This document shows, piece after piece, positions 1-8,509 of a DNA stretch of 64,000 bases. The notes under the pieces were generated by a model. It had not been told where the DNA came from, did no database searches, and saw nothing but the letters and a program-made list of their open reading frames with translations. Positions within the stretch are counted from its first letter, which is position 1, and each line of letters starts with the position of its first letter. This DNA comes from Methylobacterium brachythecii (GTDB lineage Bacteria; Pseudomonadota; Alphaproteobacteria; Rhizobiales; Beijerinckiaceae), in NCBI RefSeq assembly GCF_014196345.1, contig NZ_JACIDN010000010.1, forward strand, positions 62,001 to 126,000, written 5' to 3'. Position numbers and translations under genes: made by a program.

Positions 1-1
1 C

Positions 2-1288
2 GCGGTCGTGGTAATCATGACCTCGACGATCAACCGGGTGATGGTCGTCGAGCTGGCGCTGCCGGCCATGGTGCCCGGCGGTCTGGTCGCCCTTCACTAT
101 GCCGTCCAGATCCTGCGGCCGCGCTGGGGGTACGGCTCCGACAGGGGCCGCCGTCGCACGCCTTGGATCGTCGGTGGCATGGCTCTGCTGGCGATTGGCG
201 GCTTCGGGGCCGCGGCCGCGACGGCCTTGTGCGAGGCGAGTGTCGCTGCCGGGCTGACGCTCGCGGTGCTCTCCTTCCTCGCGGTCGGCATCGGTGTGGG
301 AGCGGCCGGGACCTCGCTGCTCGTGCTGCTGGCGACCGGAGTGGACGACCGGAGGCGCGGAGCTGCCGCGACCGTGGTCTGGGTGATGATGATCGTCGGC
401 TTCGCGGTCACCGCGCCGCTCGCTGGCCATTTCCTCGATCCGTTCTCGGGAACGCGGCTGATGGCGGTGTCTGGCGCGGTCTCGGCCATTGCGTTCGTCA
501 TCGCCATACTCGCCGTGACCGGCGTCGAGCCGGCGCGACTTACAGCGACAACGGGGGCGCCGGCCGCGGACAGGAAATTCTTCGAGGTGCTAGCACGGGT
601 CTGGGCGGAGCCGATCTCGCGGCACTTCACGATCTTCATCTTCGTCTCGATGCTCGCCTATAGCGCTCAGGAACTGATCCTCGAGCCCTATGCCGGCCTG
701 ATCTTCGAGATGACGCCGGGCGCCACGACGAAGCTCTCTGGTCTCCAGCATGGCGGCGTGCTCACCGGAATGCTGCTCGTGGCGGGTATCACCATGGGCG
801 TCGGCGGCCCGGTCTTCGGCTCGCTCAAACTCTGGACGGCATTCGGGTGCCTCGGCTCGGCCGTATCCCTGGCGATGATCGCGGCCGGCGGCTCCGTCGG
901 CGCCGCGTTCCCGCTCCGCGAGGCCGTGTTCGCCCTCGGGCTCTGCAACGGCATCTACGCCGTGGCCGCCATCGGCTCGATGATGGGACTGGCCGGCCGG
1001 GGCGGCGAGGCCGAGCGGGGGACGCGCATGGGCGTGTGGGGGGCAGCGCAGGGCATCGCGTTCGGCGCTGGCGGCTTTCTCGGCACGATGGCGTTGGATC
1101 TGGCCCGGCTCTTCACGTCCGACCCCACCACCGCCTACGCCTCGGTCTTCGCGGGCGAGGCGGTGCTCTTCGTCGGCGCGGCGATCATCGCCCTGCGGAT
1201 CGAGCATGCGCCGTCGCGGGAGCGGCGCGGCAACCCCCTCACGCAGGCTGCGGCCTTCCAGTTCGAATCCGGTTTGGAAACGAGGTAG
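2..1288 (+). CDS. PucC-family (BCD) MFS membrane protein, 5' end outside window
   Basis: Partial gene: the reading frame is open from the left edge with no upstream stop, and the family is usually about 40-50 residues longer at the N-terminus, so the true start lies before the window. The product is strongly hydrophobic, with about a dozen membrane segments. It carries the TLNRVM(V/I)VEL-type opening and the GxxSDxxxxRRTPWI loop typical of the PucC/LhaA/ORF428 proteins that go with bacteriochlorophyll genes. The family is implicated in assembling light-harvesting complexes or handling bacteriochlorophyll in the inner membrane. Its stop is 5 bp before bchP, as in the ORF428-bchP arrangement of Rhodobacter photosynthesis clusters, which supports the assignment. 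Confidence 0.85.
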   Translation, partial: AVVVIMTSTINRVMVVELALPAMVPGGLVALHYAVQILRPRWGYGSDRGRRRTPWIVGGMALLAIGGFGAAAATALCEASVAAGLTLAVLSFLAVGIGVGAAGTSLLVLLATGVDDRRRGAAATVVWVMMIVGFAVTAPLAGHFLDPFSGTRLMAVSGAVSAIAFVIAILAVTGVEPARLTATTGAPAADRKFFEVLARVWAEPISRHFTIFIFVSMLAYSAQELILEPYAGLIFEMTPGATTKLSGLQHGGVLTGMLLVAGITMGVGGPVFGSLKLWTAFGCLGSAVSLAMIAAGGSVGAAFPLREAVFALGLCNGIYAVAAIGSMMGLAGRGGEAERGTRMGVWGAAQGIAFGAGGFLGTMALDLARLFTSDPTTAYASVFAGEAVLFVGAAIIALRIEHAPSRERRGNPLTQAAAFQFESGLETR

Positions 1289-1293
1289 CGCGG

Positions 1294-2508
1294 ATGTCCC
1301 AGCCCCCTGCCGAAACCGCCGAGACCGAGATGTTCGACGTCGTCGTAGTCGGCGGCGGCCCGGCTGGCGCGACGGCGGCAACCGAGCTGGCGCGCGCTGG
1401 GCGTCGTGTGCTGCTTCTCGACAAGGCCGGCCGCATCAAGCCCTGCGGCGGCGCGATCCCCCCACGCCTGATCCGCGACTTCGCCATCCCCGACGAGTTG
1501 CTGGTGGCCAAGATCCGCTCGGCACGGATGATCGCGCCGAGCGACACGCGCGTCGACATGCCCGTCGGCGACGGATTCGTCGGCATGGTCGACCGGGAGC
1601 ATTTCGATCCCTGGCTTCGCAACCGGGCTGCCCTGGCGGGTGCCGAGCATCGCGAGGGCGTGTTCGAACGTATCGTCCGCGAGGGGGACGGCCTTGCCTC
1701 GGTGCATTACTCGGCCGGCAAGGGCGCCGAGCGGCGGCAGGCCATCGTCCGCACCCGCCTCGTCATCGGTGCCGACGGCGCTTGCTCGCCGGTCGGGCGC
1801 GCCGAGATTCCGGGTCATGCGGCGATGCGCCAGGTCTTCGCCTATCACGAGATCGTCCGCCGCCCGCCCGAGGGTGGAGACTACGAGGCGTCTCGCTGCG
1901 ACGTCTATTACCAGGGTGCGCTCTCGCCGGACTTCTATGCCTGGGTCTTCCCTCACGGTGAGGCGATCAGCATCGGCACCGGCAGCGCCCGGAAGGGCTT
2001 CTCGCTGCGGGGCGCGATCCGGGACCTGCGACGCTCCTCCGGCCTCGCTTCCGGCGAGACCCTGCGCCGCGAGGGCGCGCCGCTGCCGCTCAAGCCCCTC
2101 GATCGCTGGGACAACGGTCGCGACGTGCTGCTTACCGGCGATGCGGCCGGGATCGTCGCGCCCGCCTCAGGCGAAGGCATCTACTACGCGATGCTCGGCG
2201 GCCGCCTCTCGGCCGAGGCCGCCGACGCCTTCCTGCACACGGGCGACGTGCGGGCTTTGAGGCAGGCGCGGCGCCGGTTCATGAAGCTGCATGGCCGCGT
2301 GTTCTGGATCCTGCGGATGATGCAGTGGGTCTGGTACCGCAACGATTCCCTACGCGAGCGCTTCGTCTCGATCTGCCGCGACAAGGATGTTCAGCAGCTC
2401 ACTTGGGACAGCTACATGAACAAGGAGCTGGTCCGCGCCAAGCCGGGGGCGCATGCGCGGATCTTCTTCAAGGACCTCGCCTACCTCTTCCGGTGGGTCT
2501 CGCCGTGA
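1294..2508 (+). CDS. bchP: Geranylgeranyl diphosphate / geranylgeranyl-bacteriochlorophyll reductase
   Basis: A 404-residue FAD-dependent reductase that reduces the geranylgeranyl tail of bacteriochlorophyll to phytyl. The N-terminus has the Rossmann dinucleotide fold VVVGGGPAGATAA (about residues 12-24). This is followed by the BchP/ChlP signature KPCGGAIPPRL and a second FAD-contact motif GDAAGIVAPASGEGI near residue 285. Length matches the family. The ATG at 1294 sits 5 bp after the PucC-like gene. The C-terminal stop overlaps the GTG start of tspO (GTGA), so the genes are probably co-transcribed and translationally coupled. Confidence 0.93.
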   Translation: MSQPPAETAETEMFDVVVVGGGPAGATAATELARAGRRVLLLDKAGRIKPCGGAIPPRLIRDFAIPDELLVAKIRSARMIAPSDTRVDMPVGDGFVGMVDREHFDPWLRNRAALAGAEHREGVFERIVREGDGLASVHYSAGKGAERRQAIVRTRLVIGADGACSPVGRAEIPGHAAMRQVFAYHEIVRRPPEGGDYEASRCDVYYQGALSPDFYAWVFPHGEAISIGTGSARKGFSLRGAIRDLRRSSGLASGETLRREGAPLPLKPLDRWDNGRDVLLTGDAAGIVAPASGEGIYYAMLGGRLSAEAADAFLHTGDVRALRQARRRFMKLHGRVFWILRMMQWVWYRNDSLRERFVSICRDKDVQQLTWDSYMNKELVRAKPGAHARIFFKDLAYLFRWVSP

Positions 2509-3002
2509 GCGCACTGCTTGGAGACGGCTGGGCGCCTCCCCTGATCGCCGCGCTCGCGGCGGTCCTCGTCGCCATCGTGGGCGGGGTTGCGACGGTGACC
2601 GACGACTGGTACCGCGCCCTGCGCAAGCCGTCCTGGAAGCCGCCGGACTGGGCGTTCGGCCCGGTCTGGACGGTGATCTTCGCGCTGACGGCGACCGGCG
2701 GCGTGCTGGCCTGGAACGCCGATCCGAGTCCGACCGCCCGAGGCGCGCTGATCGCGGTTTACGGCGTGAACGGCGTGCTTAACATGGCCTGGAGCGTCAT
2801 CTTCTTCAGGATGCGCCGGCCGGATCTCGCCCTCGCCGAGGTCGTGCTGCTCTGGCTGTCGATCGTCGCCCTGGTCTTCGTCGGCGGCCGCGCCAGCCCC
2901 GCCGCGGCGTTCCTGAACCTGCCTTATCTCGCCTGGGTCAGCGTCGCGACATTCCTCAACCTGCGGATCGTCCAGCTCAATCCACGCCTGCGGACGGCCT
3001 AG
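2505..3002 (+). CDS. tspO: TspO/MBR family tryptophan-rich sensory protein
   Basis: A 165-residue, five-helix membrane protein. The GTG at 2505 is chosen because it overlaps the bchP stop and gives the normal family length. The conserved RKPSWKPPDWAFGPVWT block after helix 1 and a late NLPYLAWVSVATFLN helix are diagnostic. In Rhodobacter, TspO responds to oxygen, binds porphyrin and negatively regulates photosynthesis genes. Its coupling to bchP here suggests the same link between tetrapyrrole status and pigment gene expression. Confidence 0.92.
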   Translation: MSALLGDGWAPPLIAALAAVLVAIVGGVATVTDDWYRALRKPSWKPPDWAFGPVWTVIFALTATGGVLAWNADPSPTARGALIAVYGVNGVLNMAWSVIFFRMRRPDLALAEVVLLWLSIVALVFVGGRASPAAAFLNLPYLAWVSVATFLNLRIVQLNPRLRTA

Positions 3003-3004
3003 CG

Positions 3005-3376
3005 ATGGCCGAGCTGTTCGCGAGCGGCAGGATCGTCGACCTCATCCTGGGCTTCGTCGCGCTCGAGACCGGCGCGCTGCTGGTCTGGCGCTGGCGACGT
3101 GGGCGCGGTCCCTCGCCGATCGCGCTAGTCGGCACCATCGCTGCCGGCGCGTTCCTGATGATCGCCCTGCGGGCCGCGCTGACCGGCGCGCATTGGACCG
3201 TCATCGCCGGATGTCTCGCCGCCTCGCTCGTCGCGCATCTGGCCGACCTCCGATTCAGATTACGCGAAGATCAGTCGCGGTCTCTTGGTCGCAGTTCACA
3301 GTCGAGCGAGCCTGGAACATCGACGGAGAGGCCGGCGTTCAATCGTCGGCAACAGGCTAGAATGATTTCATCTTAA
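3005..3376 (+). CDS. Small membrane protein, photosynthesis-cluster neighbour
   Basis: A 123-residue protein starting 2 bp after the tspO stop, so probably the last gene of the same operon. It has about three hydrophobic segments (residues 10-28, 38-60, 64-82) separated by short basic loops, then a hydrophilic, probably disordered tail of about 35 residues. No family is recognised. The spacing and position suggest a membrane partner of the bchP-tspO unit, but nothing in the sequence gives a catalytic role. Confidence 0.7.
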   Translation: MAELFASGRIVDLILGFVALETGALLVWRWRRGRGPSPIALVGTIAAGAFLMIALRAALTGAHWTVIAGCLAASLVAHLADLRFRLREDQSRSLGRSSQSSEPGTSTERPAFNRRQQARMISS

Positions 3377-3402
3377 ATCTGTCCTGCGCAGGGAGAAGCG
3401 CC

Positions 3403-5001
3403 ATGGCCCGACGCATTGCGATGGCATTCGGCCTATTGGTCGCGGCCGGCCTCCTCGCCCCTGCCATCGCCGTCGCCCAGGGCACCGACCAGGATCTGGT
3501 GAAGCGCGGCCAATACCTCGTCACGGCCGGCGATTGCACGGCCTGCCACACCTCTTCCGGCGGCAAGTTCCTCGCCGGAAACTACAAGCTCGACACGCCA
3601 ATCGGCGCGATCATGACGCCGAACCTGACGCCCGATCCGGAGACGGGCCTCGGCAAGTGGAGCTACGAGACCTTCGAGCGAGCCTTCCGCCACGGCATCG
3701 GCGACGAGGGCGAGTATCTCTACCCGGCCTTCCCTTTCTCCTGGTTCACCAAGGTCAGCGACGACGACGTCAAGGCGATCTGGGCCTATCTGCGTTCGGT
3801 ACCGCCGGTCCGGGAGGAGCGCCAGGCCAACGAGATCCCGTTCCCCTTCAGCGTGCGCGCCTCGCTGATCACCTGGCGTACCGCCTTCCTGTCCACCGAC
3901 CGCTTCGTGCCGGATCCGAAGGCCAGCGAGCAGATCAACCGCGGCGGCTATCTCGTCGAAGGGTTGGCGCATTGCGGCATGTGCCACAACGAGCGCAAGC
4001 TCGTCGGCAATTCGAGCCTCGCGGGCAAGTTCGGCGGCGGCGTGATCGACGGCTGGTACGCGCCCAACATCACGCCGGAGGGCCACCAGGGCATCGGCGC
4101 CTGGAGCGACGACGAGGTCTTCAACTACCTCAAGACCGGCAGCGCGCCCGGCAACCGGCCCGGCGTCGCGGCGGGGCCGATGCGCCAGACCATCACCGAG
4201 TCGCTGAGCAAGATGACCGACGAGGATCTGAAGGCCATCGTGGCCTATCTCAGGACCGTCGCCGCGCGGCAAACTTACAAGGAGAAGGATCTGCAGGCCT
4301 TCAACTCGGCGCATGCTCCGGGCGGTGCGACCTACCTGACCTTCTGCTCGTCCTGCCACCAGCCCGACGGCAAGGGCATCCCGGGCGCCGTGCCGGCTCT
4401 GGCCGGCAATACGGCAGTTCAGCAGGCGGGACCCGAGACCGTGCTGCGTGTCGTCTATGGCGGGCTGCCGGCCCAGAACGGCTACGCACCGATGGTCGCG
4501 ATCGGCCAGGAGATGACCGAGCAGCAGGTCAAGGACGTGACCGACTACGTCCGAAACTCATGGGGCAACAACGCCCCCGTCATGAATGCCGGCACCGCCG
4601 TCTCGGACGCCAAGGCCAAGACCAGGACCATGCAATCCGGCACCGCCGAATGCACCGAGGCCTATCTCGACGGGCTGCAGGAGCCGTTCCAGAAGGCCGG
4701 CATCGCCGACCAGCTCAAGGACCTGAAGCAGGGCGACTTCGCCACCGCGCTGGCCAGGATCATCCCGCAGGTGAAGGCCGCCGCGAGCGGCGTCTCCGAC
4801 GAGGCGATCGTGAACGGTCTCACCACGGCGTTCTGCAAGGCTGGCCGCGACGACCGGCAATACGACAATGCGAGCTGGCCGACGGTGCTCGGCAGCTTCG
4901 CCAACATCGCCTACAGCCAGGTCAGGCATCCCGAGAAACACGCCAGTGCCCGGCCCGACGCGCCTCCGCCCTCGGAGATCGCTCAGCCCGGCCGCAACTG
5001 A
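3403..5001 (+). CDS. Periplasmic triheme cytochrome c (alcohol/gluconate dehydrogenase subunit type)
   Basis: A 532-residue exported protein with a Sec signal peptide (residues 1-26, cleavage after AVAQ-like Ala). It has three CxxCH haem-binding motifs: CTACH 45-49, CGMCH 191-195 and CSSCH 315-319. Three class-I cytochrome domains of this spacing are typical of the cytochrome subunits that take electrons from membrane alcohol, sorbitol or gluconate dehydrogenases to quinone. No dehydrogenase partner lies within the window. About 120 residues beyond the third haem domain form an extra C-terminal domain with two further cysteines. An RBS GGGAGAAG precedes the ATG. Confidence 0.88.
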   Translation: MARRIAMAFGLLVAAGLLAPAIAVAQGTDQDLVKRGQYLVTAGDCTACHTSSGGKFLAGNYKLDTPIGAIMTPNLTPDPETGLGKWSYETFERAFRHGIGDEGEYLYPAFPFSWFTKVSDDDVKAIWAYLRSVPPVREERQANEIPFPFSVRASLITWRTAFLSTDRFVPDPKASEQINRGGYLVEGLAHCGMCHNERKLVGNSSLAGKFGGGVIDGWYAPNITPEGHQGIGAWSDDEVFNYLKTGSAPGNRPGVAAGPMRQTITESLSKMTDEDLKAIVAYLRTVAARQTYKEKDLQAFNSAHAPGGATYLTFCSSCHQPDGKGIPGAVPALAGNTAVQQAGPETVLRVVYGGLPAQNGYAPMVAIGQEMTEQQVKDVTDYVRNSWGNNAPVMNAGTAVSDAKAKTRTMQSGTAECTEAYLDGLQEPFQKAGIADQLKDLKQGDFATALARIIPQVKAAASGVSDEAIVNGLTTAFCKAGRDDRQYDNASWPTVLGSFANIAYSQVRHPEKHASARPDAPPPSEIAQPGRN

Positions 5002-5004
5002 GCG

Positions 5005-5304
5005 TCAGCTCAGCCGCAACCGCGCGAAGTCGAGTTCGATCTCGACGGATTCGGTGAGATAGGCCACTGCCTTCTGGTCGAGCGCGGCGCCCGTCAGGCG
5101 CTTGCGGAGTTGCTCGGCATCGGCCAGCGCATCGCCGGAGAGCTTGGCCGCCGGAATGAGCCGCTTCAGCATCGGGCTCAGGAGCGCCTCGCGGTCGTAG
5201 CCGCGATGCGCCACGAGGCGGCGGATGCGCAGGATGAGCGGATCGAAATCCTGGTCGACGGCGTGGTAGCCGGCGTTCGGGCTCCGATGGGGGCGGGGTT
5301 GCAT
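5005..5304 (-). CDS. Conserved hypothetical protein convergent with cytochrome gene
   Basis: A 99-residue protein, convergent with the cytochrome gene and ending 3 bp from it. The ATG at 5304 is preferred to an upstream TTG at 5346 because AAGGA lies about 10 bases before it. The sequence is amphipathic and charged, rich in Leu, Asp and Arg, with no signal or membrane segment. Function is not recognised. It is the last chromosomal gene before the prophage. Confidence 0.6.
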   Translation of the reverse strand: MQPRPHRSPNAGYHAVDQDFDPLILRIRRLVAHRGYDREALLSPMLKRLIPAAKLSGDALADAEQLRKRLTGAALDQKAVAYLTESVEIELDFARLRLS

Positions 5305-5481
5305 CTGCGCGGTGTCCTTCGATCCACCGCCACTGTGACCGCGCAACCGTCACTAATTCGTTCAGACCCTAGGTTTATTTTGCCGGGCGATGGTCGAGTG
5401 GACCGTCGCATTCGCGACGCCCGAGGCCCGGCAGCGCCGCGACCGGCTCCGGGGGATCGTCACGATCGTGTGCGAGGATGA

Positions 5482-5529
5482 TGGTGGGCAGTGACGGGCT
5501 CGAACCGCCGACATTCTCGGTGTAAACGA
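5482..5529. repeat. attL core: 3' fragment of tRNA-Val
   Basis: 48 bp identical to 62157-62204, the 3' half of tRNA-Val(UAC) including CCA end, T-arm and anticodon loop. Identity stops just after the anticodon stem. The fragment lacks the 5' half and is not a functional tRNA. It is the chromosomal 3' end displaced by integration. Confidence 0.93.
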
Positions 5530-5606
5530 AAATTGCTGCCTCGCTGTAGAGGGACTTCCCCTCTGTGATCGACCATTCCGAGCCTTAAAAGTCTCGTTTT
5601 CTCCCC

Positions 5607-5628
5607 GGTTTTCGGAGAATAAATGGAG
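5607..5628 (+). repeat. Probable integrase arm site (left)
   Basis: A 22-bp sequence beginning GGTTTTCGGAGAATAAATGG occurs here, 78 bp inside attL. It occurs again in the same orientation at 62097-62118, 39 bp inside attR. Exact direct repeats on the phage side of both attachment cores are what arm-type sites of a tyrosine integrase look like. The role is inferred from position only. The rest of 5305-5714 shows no convincing gene. Confidence 0.6.
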
Positions 5629-5714
5629 GAATGTTCGCCCGACGTTCTGGGATACGGACGGCTCTCGACATCGTACCAATTTGCAGAGGTGCAGAAGGTG
5701 TCGGGGAAGCGATC

Positions 5715-5954
5715 ATGAAGCCGTCACAGCTCGAGGCGATCGCCGCCGCAGACAATGCCACGCTGGCGATCGTCAACCTGCTCATCGCATTTCTCGAGAA
5801 GCAGGGCGTGATGAGTCGAGAGGATTTTTGTGCTTTCCTATCGGCCGCCATCGAAGGTTGGCGTGAGGAAGGCGTCGACGAGAAGCTCCTGCGCCTCGTC
5901 GAGATCAAGGCCAAGGGCGTCGCGCTCGACCCGCCTCCGAGCGTTCAGAACTGA
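5715..5954 (+). CDS. Small hypothetical prophage protein
   Basis: 79 residues, starting at the ATG that follows GGGGAAG by 4 bases (a longer frame to 5631 lacks an RBS). Predicted all-helical and soluble, with a Leu-rich N-terminal half and an acidic/charged C-terminal half. Convergent with the integrase, 32 bp away. Not recognised. Its position between attL and int would suit a small lysogeny or excision accessory, but this is a guess. Confidence 0.5.
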   Translation: MKPSQLEAIAAADNATLAIVNLLIAFLEKQGVMSREDFCAFLSAAIEGWREEGVDEKLLRLVEIKAKGVALDPPPSVQN

Positions 5955-5986
5955 GCCATCTCAGGTTGAGTGCGGTCCGCTCTCGG

Positions 5987-7207
5987 CTAACGACGCCGTC
6001 CGGACACGCTCTCGACGACGTCGCGCACGTGCTCGGGTGCGTGGTGGCCGTAGACCTGCTCAACGACGCGCTCTGTCGTGCCCAGCGCCATCGCAACCTT
6101 ACCGAACGACATGCCGTCCCGAACCGCCCAGGTCGCGAAGGTGTGGCGCAGGATGTGAGGAGTGACCTCCTCGCCGAGGCCGGCGGCGACCCGGGCCGTG
6201 ACCCACGCGCGGCGTACGTTGTCGATGGGCCCGCCGTCGAACTCGACGACGTGGGATGTGCTCCTGGTGCTCCACCGCTGCATGTGGGCCTGCAGCCGCT
6301 TCGACATCGGGACGGGCGTACGCCGCTTCTTGCTCTCGCCCTCGCGAATGCCGCGGCGGAAGATGACGCCGGAGCGCAGGTCGACGTAGCCGCCCTCTGT
6401 GGTGGGCAACCACTTCAGCCGTAGGATCGCCTCGTGTCGGGTGCCGGTGTAGAGGCCGGTGAGGATGAACCGGGCGACGTGGCGTGACTTGCCCTTCGCC
6501 TTCACCCCGGCCGCGCGGTCCTTCTTACTGACCTGCTGGTCCTCGACGGTTCGATGCCAGATTTCGCGGCGCGTGATCAGATCCGACGCGACGTGCCGGA
6601 AGCCGAGCGCGGCCCAGATCAGGCGTGCGGCCTCCGATCGGGACAGCCAGCGATCTCGCGCCGGTGTCTTCTCCGGCATCCAAATGACGACGGGATAGAG
6701 AAGCTTGTGCTCGGCATGGGCGTAGCCGATGGCGGCCGACAGGACACTCAGCTCGCGTCGGACGGTCTCCACGCCGACTCGCGGCACGTCGTCGACAGTC
6801 GCGTATTTCCGGCCAGGTCCGAACTTGCAGCGCGCCGAGGGCTGCGCAAGGCGCCACGTCGTGTAGCCCTGGCAGACACCGGGCGTCGCGTGGGCGACCA
6901 TCTTTCCAGCGAAGAACTTGGCGAGGTGGGGAACCGCGCTGGCGATGACGTCGGGGCGCTCCGTATAGGGCGCCCTCTGCTTCACGTAGTACGTCAGGGT
7001 GTCGAGGATCTCGACCCGAGTTGGATCACCTGTGCCGAAGTCCGGTTGGTGCTTTTCGGCGAGGTATTCCTGGAGCTTTTTCTCAGCTCTCTCGTACTCG
7101 TCAAAAGCGCAGCCAGTGCCGCGTTCGACGCCTCCGGTGTCCCGGATGACCCAGCGCTTGTCGCGCTCTTTCCAGTAGAGGTGGGCGCCTTTCTTCGGAC
7201 GGGACAT
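5987..7207 (-). CDS. Tyrosine-recombinase integrase
   Basis: A 406-residue integrase, the distal gene of the leftward operon, adjacent to attL. The N-terminal half is an arm/core-binding region. The C-terminal catalytic domain shows Arg257 (YTGTRHEAIL), a Lys in the beta-hairpin (about 293-294), His351-x2-Arg354 (HILRHTF) and nucleophile Tyr386 (VYGHH). The usual His/Trp of the LGH motif is replaced by Thr (ALGTT, residue 377), a substitution often seen in alphaproteobacterial phage integrases with the YGHH ending. It should catalyse recombination at the tRNA-Val sites. Confidence 0.92.
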   Translation of the reverse strand: MSRPKKGAHLYWKERDKRWVIRDTGGVERGTGCAFDEYERAEKKLQEYLAEKHQPDFGTGDPTRVEILDTLTYYVKQRAPYTERPDVIASAVPHLAKFFAGKMVAHATPGVCQGYTTWRLAQPSARCKFGPGRKYATVDDVPRVGVETVRRELSVLSAAIGYAHAEHKLLYPVVIWMPEKTPARDRWLSRSEAARLIWAALGFRHVASDLITRREIWHRTVEDQQVSKKDRAAGVKAKGKSRHVARFILTGLYTGTRHEAILRLKWLPTTEGGYVDLRSGVIFRRGIREGESKKRRTPVPMSKRLQAHMQRWSTRSTSHVVEFDGGPIDNVRRAWVTARVAAGLGEEVTPHILRHTFATWAVRDGMSFGKVAMALGTTERVVEQVYGHHAPEHVRDVVESVSGRRR

Positions 7208-7422
7208 TGCTTCGTCATCCGCTTGATGTCGCCGAGCGTCGTGTGCAGCCGGCCGAAGATCTCGTAGGTGGTGAGCCGATCACGCCGGGCCTCACCACGC
7301 AACGATTTTTCCGAGACGTTGGCGAGCACGCCATGCGCTTGGGCGACGGCCGCGGCGACGCTCAACGTCATCATGGTCTCGTCGTTGACCTCGTCGCGAC
7401 TCGGAATGCGAGCGCTACGCAT
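6994..7422 (-). CDS. Hypothetical protein overlapping integrase start
   Basis: A frame of 142 residues from an ATG at 7422 that overlaps the previous stop (TAG at 7415-7417). The first ~65 residues look like real protein. The remaining ~75, which overlap the first 213 bp of the integrase in another frame, are Ser/Thr/Arg-rich like a shadow translation. Either the gene has a long out-of-frame overlap with int, or an ancestral stop near 7207 was lost. Function unknown. Confidence 0.4.
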   Translation of the reverse strand: MRSARIPSRDEVNDETMMTLSVAAAVAQAHGVLANVSEKSLRGEARRDRLTTYEIFGRLHTTLGDIKRMTKQCPVRRKAPTSTGKSATSAGSSGTPEASNAALAALLTSTRELRKSSRNTSPKSTNRTSAQVIQLGSRSSTP

Positions 7423-7636
7423 TGGATCGGCTCTCCAAGACTCGCCGGCCGGCGTTGGTGATCTTCCAGACCCGGCGATTCCGGATGGGATCGAAGCGTT
7501 CGGTTTCCTGGACGAGGCCGAGGCGCTGCAGCATCGGATTGAGTTGATCCCGCGCGGTGTAGGCGCGCGGCTTCTGGGCGAGGAGGCGCAGGCGTTCGAG
7601 CTTGTGCGAAGTAAGCGATTTATGCTGCATCGACAC
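7415..7636 (-). CDS. Small winged-helix-like hypothetical protein
   Basis: 73 residues from a GTG at 7636 (an ATG two codons later is also possible). It overlaps the upstream gene by 17 bp. The sequence, with LTSHKLERLRLLAQKPRAYT followed later by RVWKITNAGRRVLE, resembles a compact winged helix: helices, then a beta-wing with T-x-A-G-R-x-V-L. A DNA-binding role in this early operon is plausible but unproven. Confidence 0.6.
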   Translation of the reverse strand: MSMQHKSLTSHKLERLRLLAQKPRAYTARDQLNPMLQRLGLVQETERFDPIRNRRVWKITNAGRRVLESRSNA

Positions 7637-8177
7637 CGCCCTCCAGCAGCGTGGTAGGAGCGGCCAGATAGGGCATGTTCCGGATCGCGGTCCCGAGAGC
7701 GGCGTGCATCTTGGCGCGAAGCTTGGGGAGGTTCGCGCGAGGATAGGATGCTGGGAACGGGCCCGGTTGGATCTCCGTCTCGCGCTTGTCGGGCTCGCGC
7801 AGGAACACCGTGATCATCGCATCGACGAGATCGCTGGTCTCCATTCGATTGCCGTCGTGAAGCCACTCGCTGTCGTGTCGCTTCGAGCCGCAGAAGGGGC
7901 AGATCGGCACGTTCTCGCTGTTGTCGACCGGCGAGAGACACGCCTCCTCGACCCGCCGCCAGACCACCCTCGCCTGCTCCGGCAACATCTCCCACGGATC
8001 GACGGTGCCGCGCGGACCCTGCTTCTCGCCGGAAAACCGGGCTTCGTAGGCCGTGCGACCGGGCTCGTGTGCCGTCGTCATGACCGTGCCCGCTGCTGTC
8101 GAGCCGGTAGATACGTCAACGTCTCCCTCGGCCCGGGCTTTTGCGATCCACCATTCCTTGCTCCGATCGACTGTCAT
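7620..8177 (-). CDS. Hypothetical protein with single zinc-knuckle-like motif
   Basis: 185 residues, start ATG overlapping the upstream stop by 4 bp (ATGA). A mid-protein CPFCGSKRHDSEWLHDG segment (about residues 92-108) could bind a metal with Cys-x2-Cys and downstream His. The rest is acidic and helical. Not recognised as a family. Its overlapped position in the leftward operon indicates co-translation with its neighbours. Confidence 0.65.
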   Translation of the reverse strand: MTVDRSKEWWIAKARAEGDVDVSTGSTAAGTVMTTAHEPGRTAYEARFSGEKQGPRGTVDPWEMLPEQARVVWRRVEEACLSPVDNSENVPICPFCGSKRHDSEWLHDGNRMETSDLVDAMITVFLREPDKRETEIQPGPFPASYPRANLPKLRAKMHAALGTAIRNMPYLAAPTTLLEGGVDAA

Positions 8178-8509
8178 GCGGCTGCTCCTGTCGCCTCAAT
8201 CGGCCGCACGCCGCGCTCCGCCAACGCCTCAAGATCCGGGATCATCTCGGCCTTGATCTCGTGGCGGGCGTAGACCCAGCCGGGCAGGCAGGCGTGGGTG
8301 TAGTGCCGTCCCGAGCGAAAGAAGCCGGGCAGGTTCGACCACGTGGTCAGCCACTCCGAACGGCGCGGGCGGCTGTAGTCGACGTGCATGACGCCCTTCA
8401 CCCCCATGGTGGAGGGGTCGGCGATCGCTGCTCGAAGATCGCGGGCCGCCTCCCCAGCGATGCGGCGCTCGTCGTCAGTCGGTGGTGGGAGCGGCTTCGG
8501 CGTCTTCAC
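8174..8509 (-). CDS. Hypothetical early prophage protein
   Basis: 111 residues, overlapping both neighbours by 4 bp. Proline-rich N-terminus, then a conserved-looking aromatic stretch (WLTTWSNLPGFFRSGRHYTHAC) suggesting a small folded domain. No membrane segment, no recognised family. Confidence 0.6.
   Translation of the reverse strand: MKTPKPLPPPTDDERRIAGEAARDLRAAIADPSTMGVKGVMHVDYSRPRRSEWLTTWSNLPGFFRSGRHYTHACLPGWVYARHEIKAEMIPDLEALAERGVRPIEATGAAA

Noticed and set aside
5482..5529. Second tRNA gene at attL
   Set aside because: Only the 3' part is present; the 5' half and anticodon-stem partner are absent.
5362..5679. 105-codon minus-strand frame across attL
   Set aside because: It runs through the tRNA fragment and arm site and has low-complexity Ser/Arg content; an artefact of the junction.
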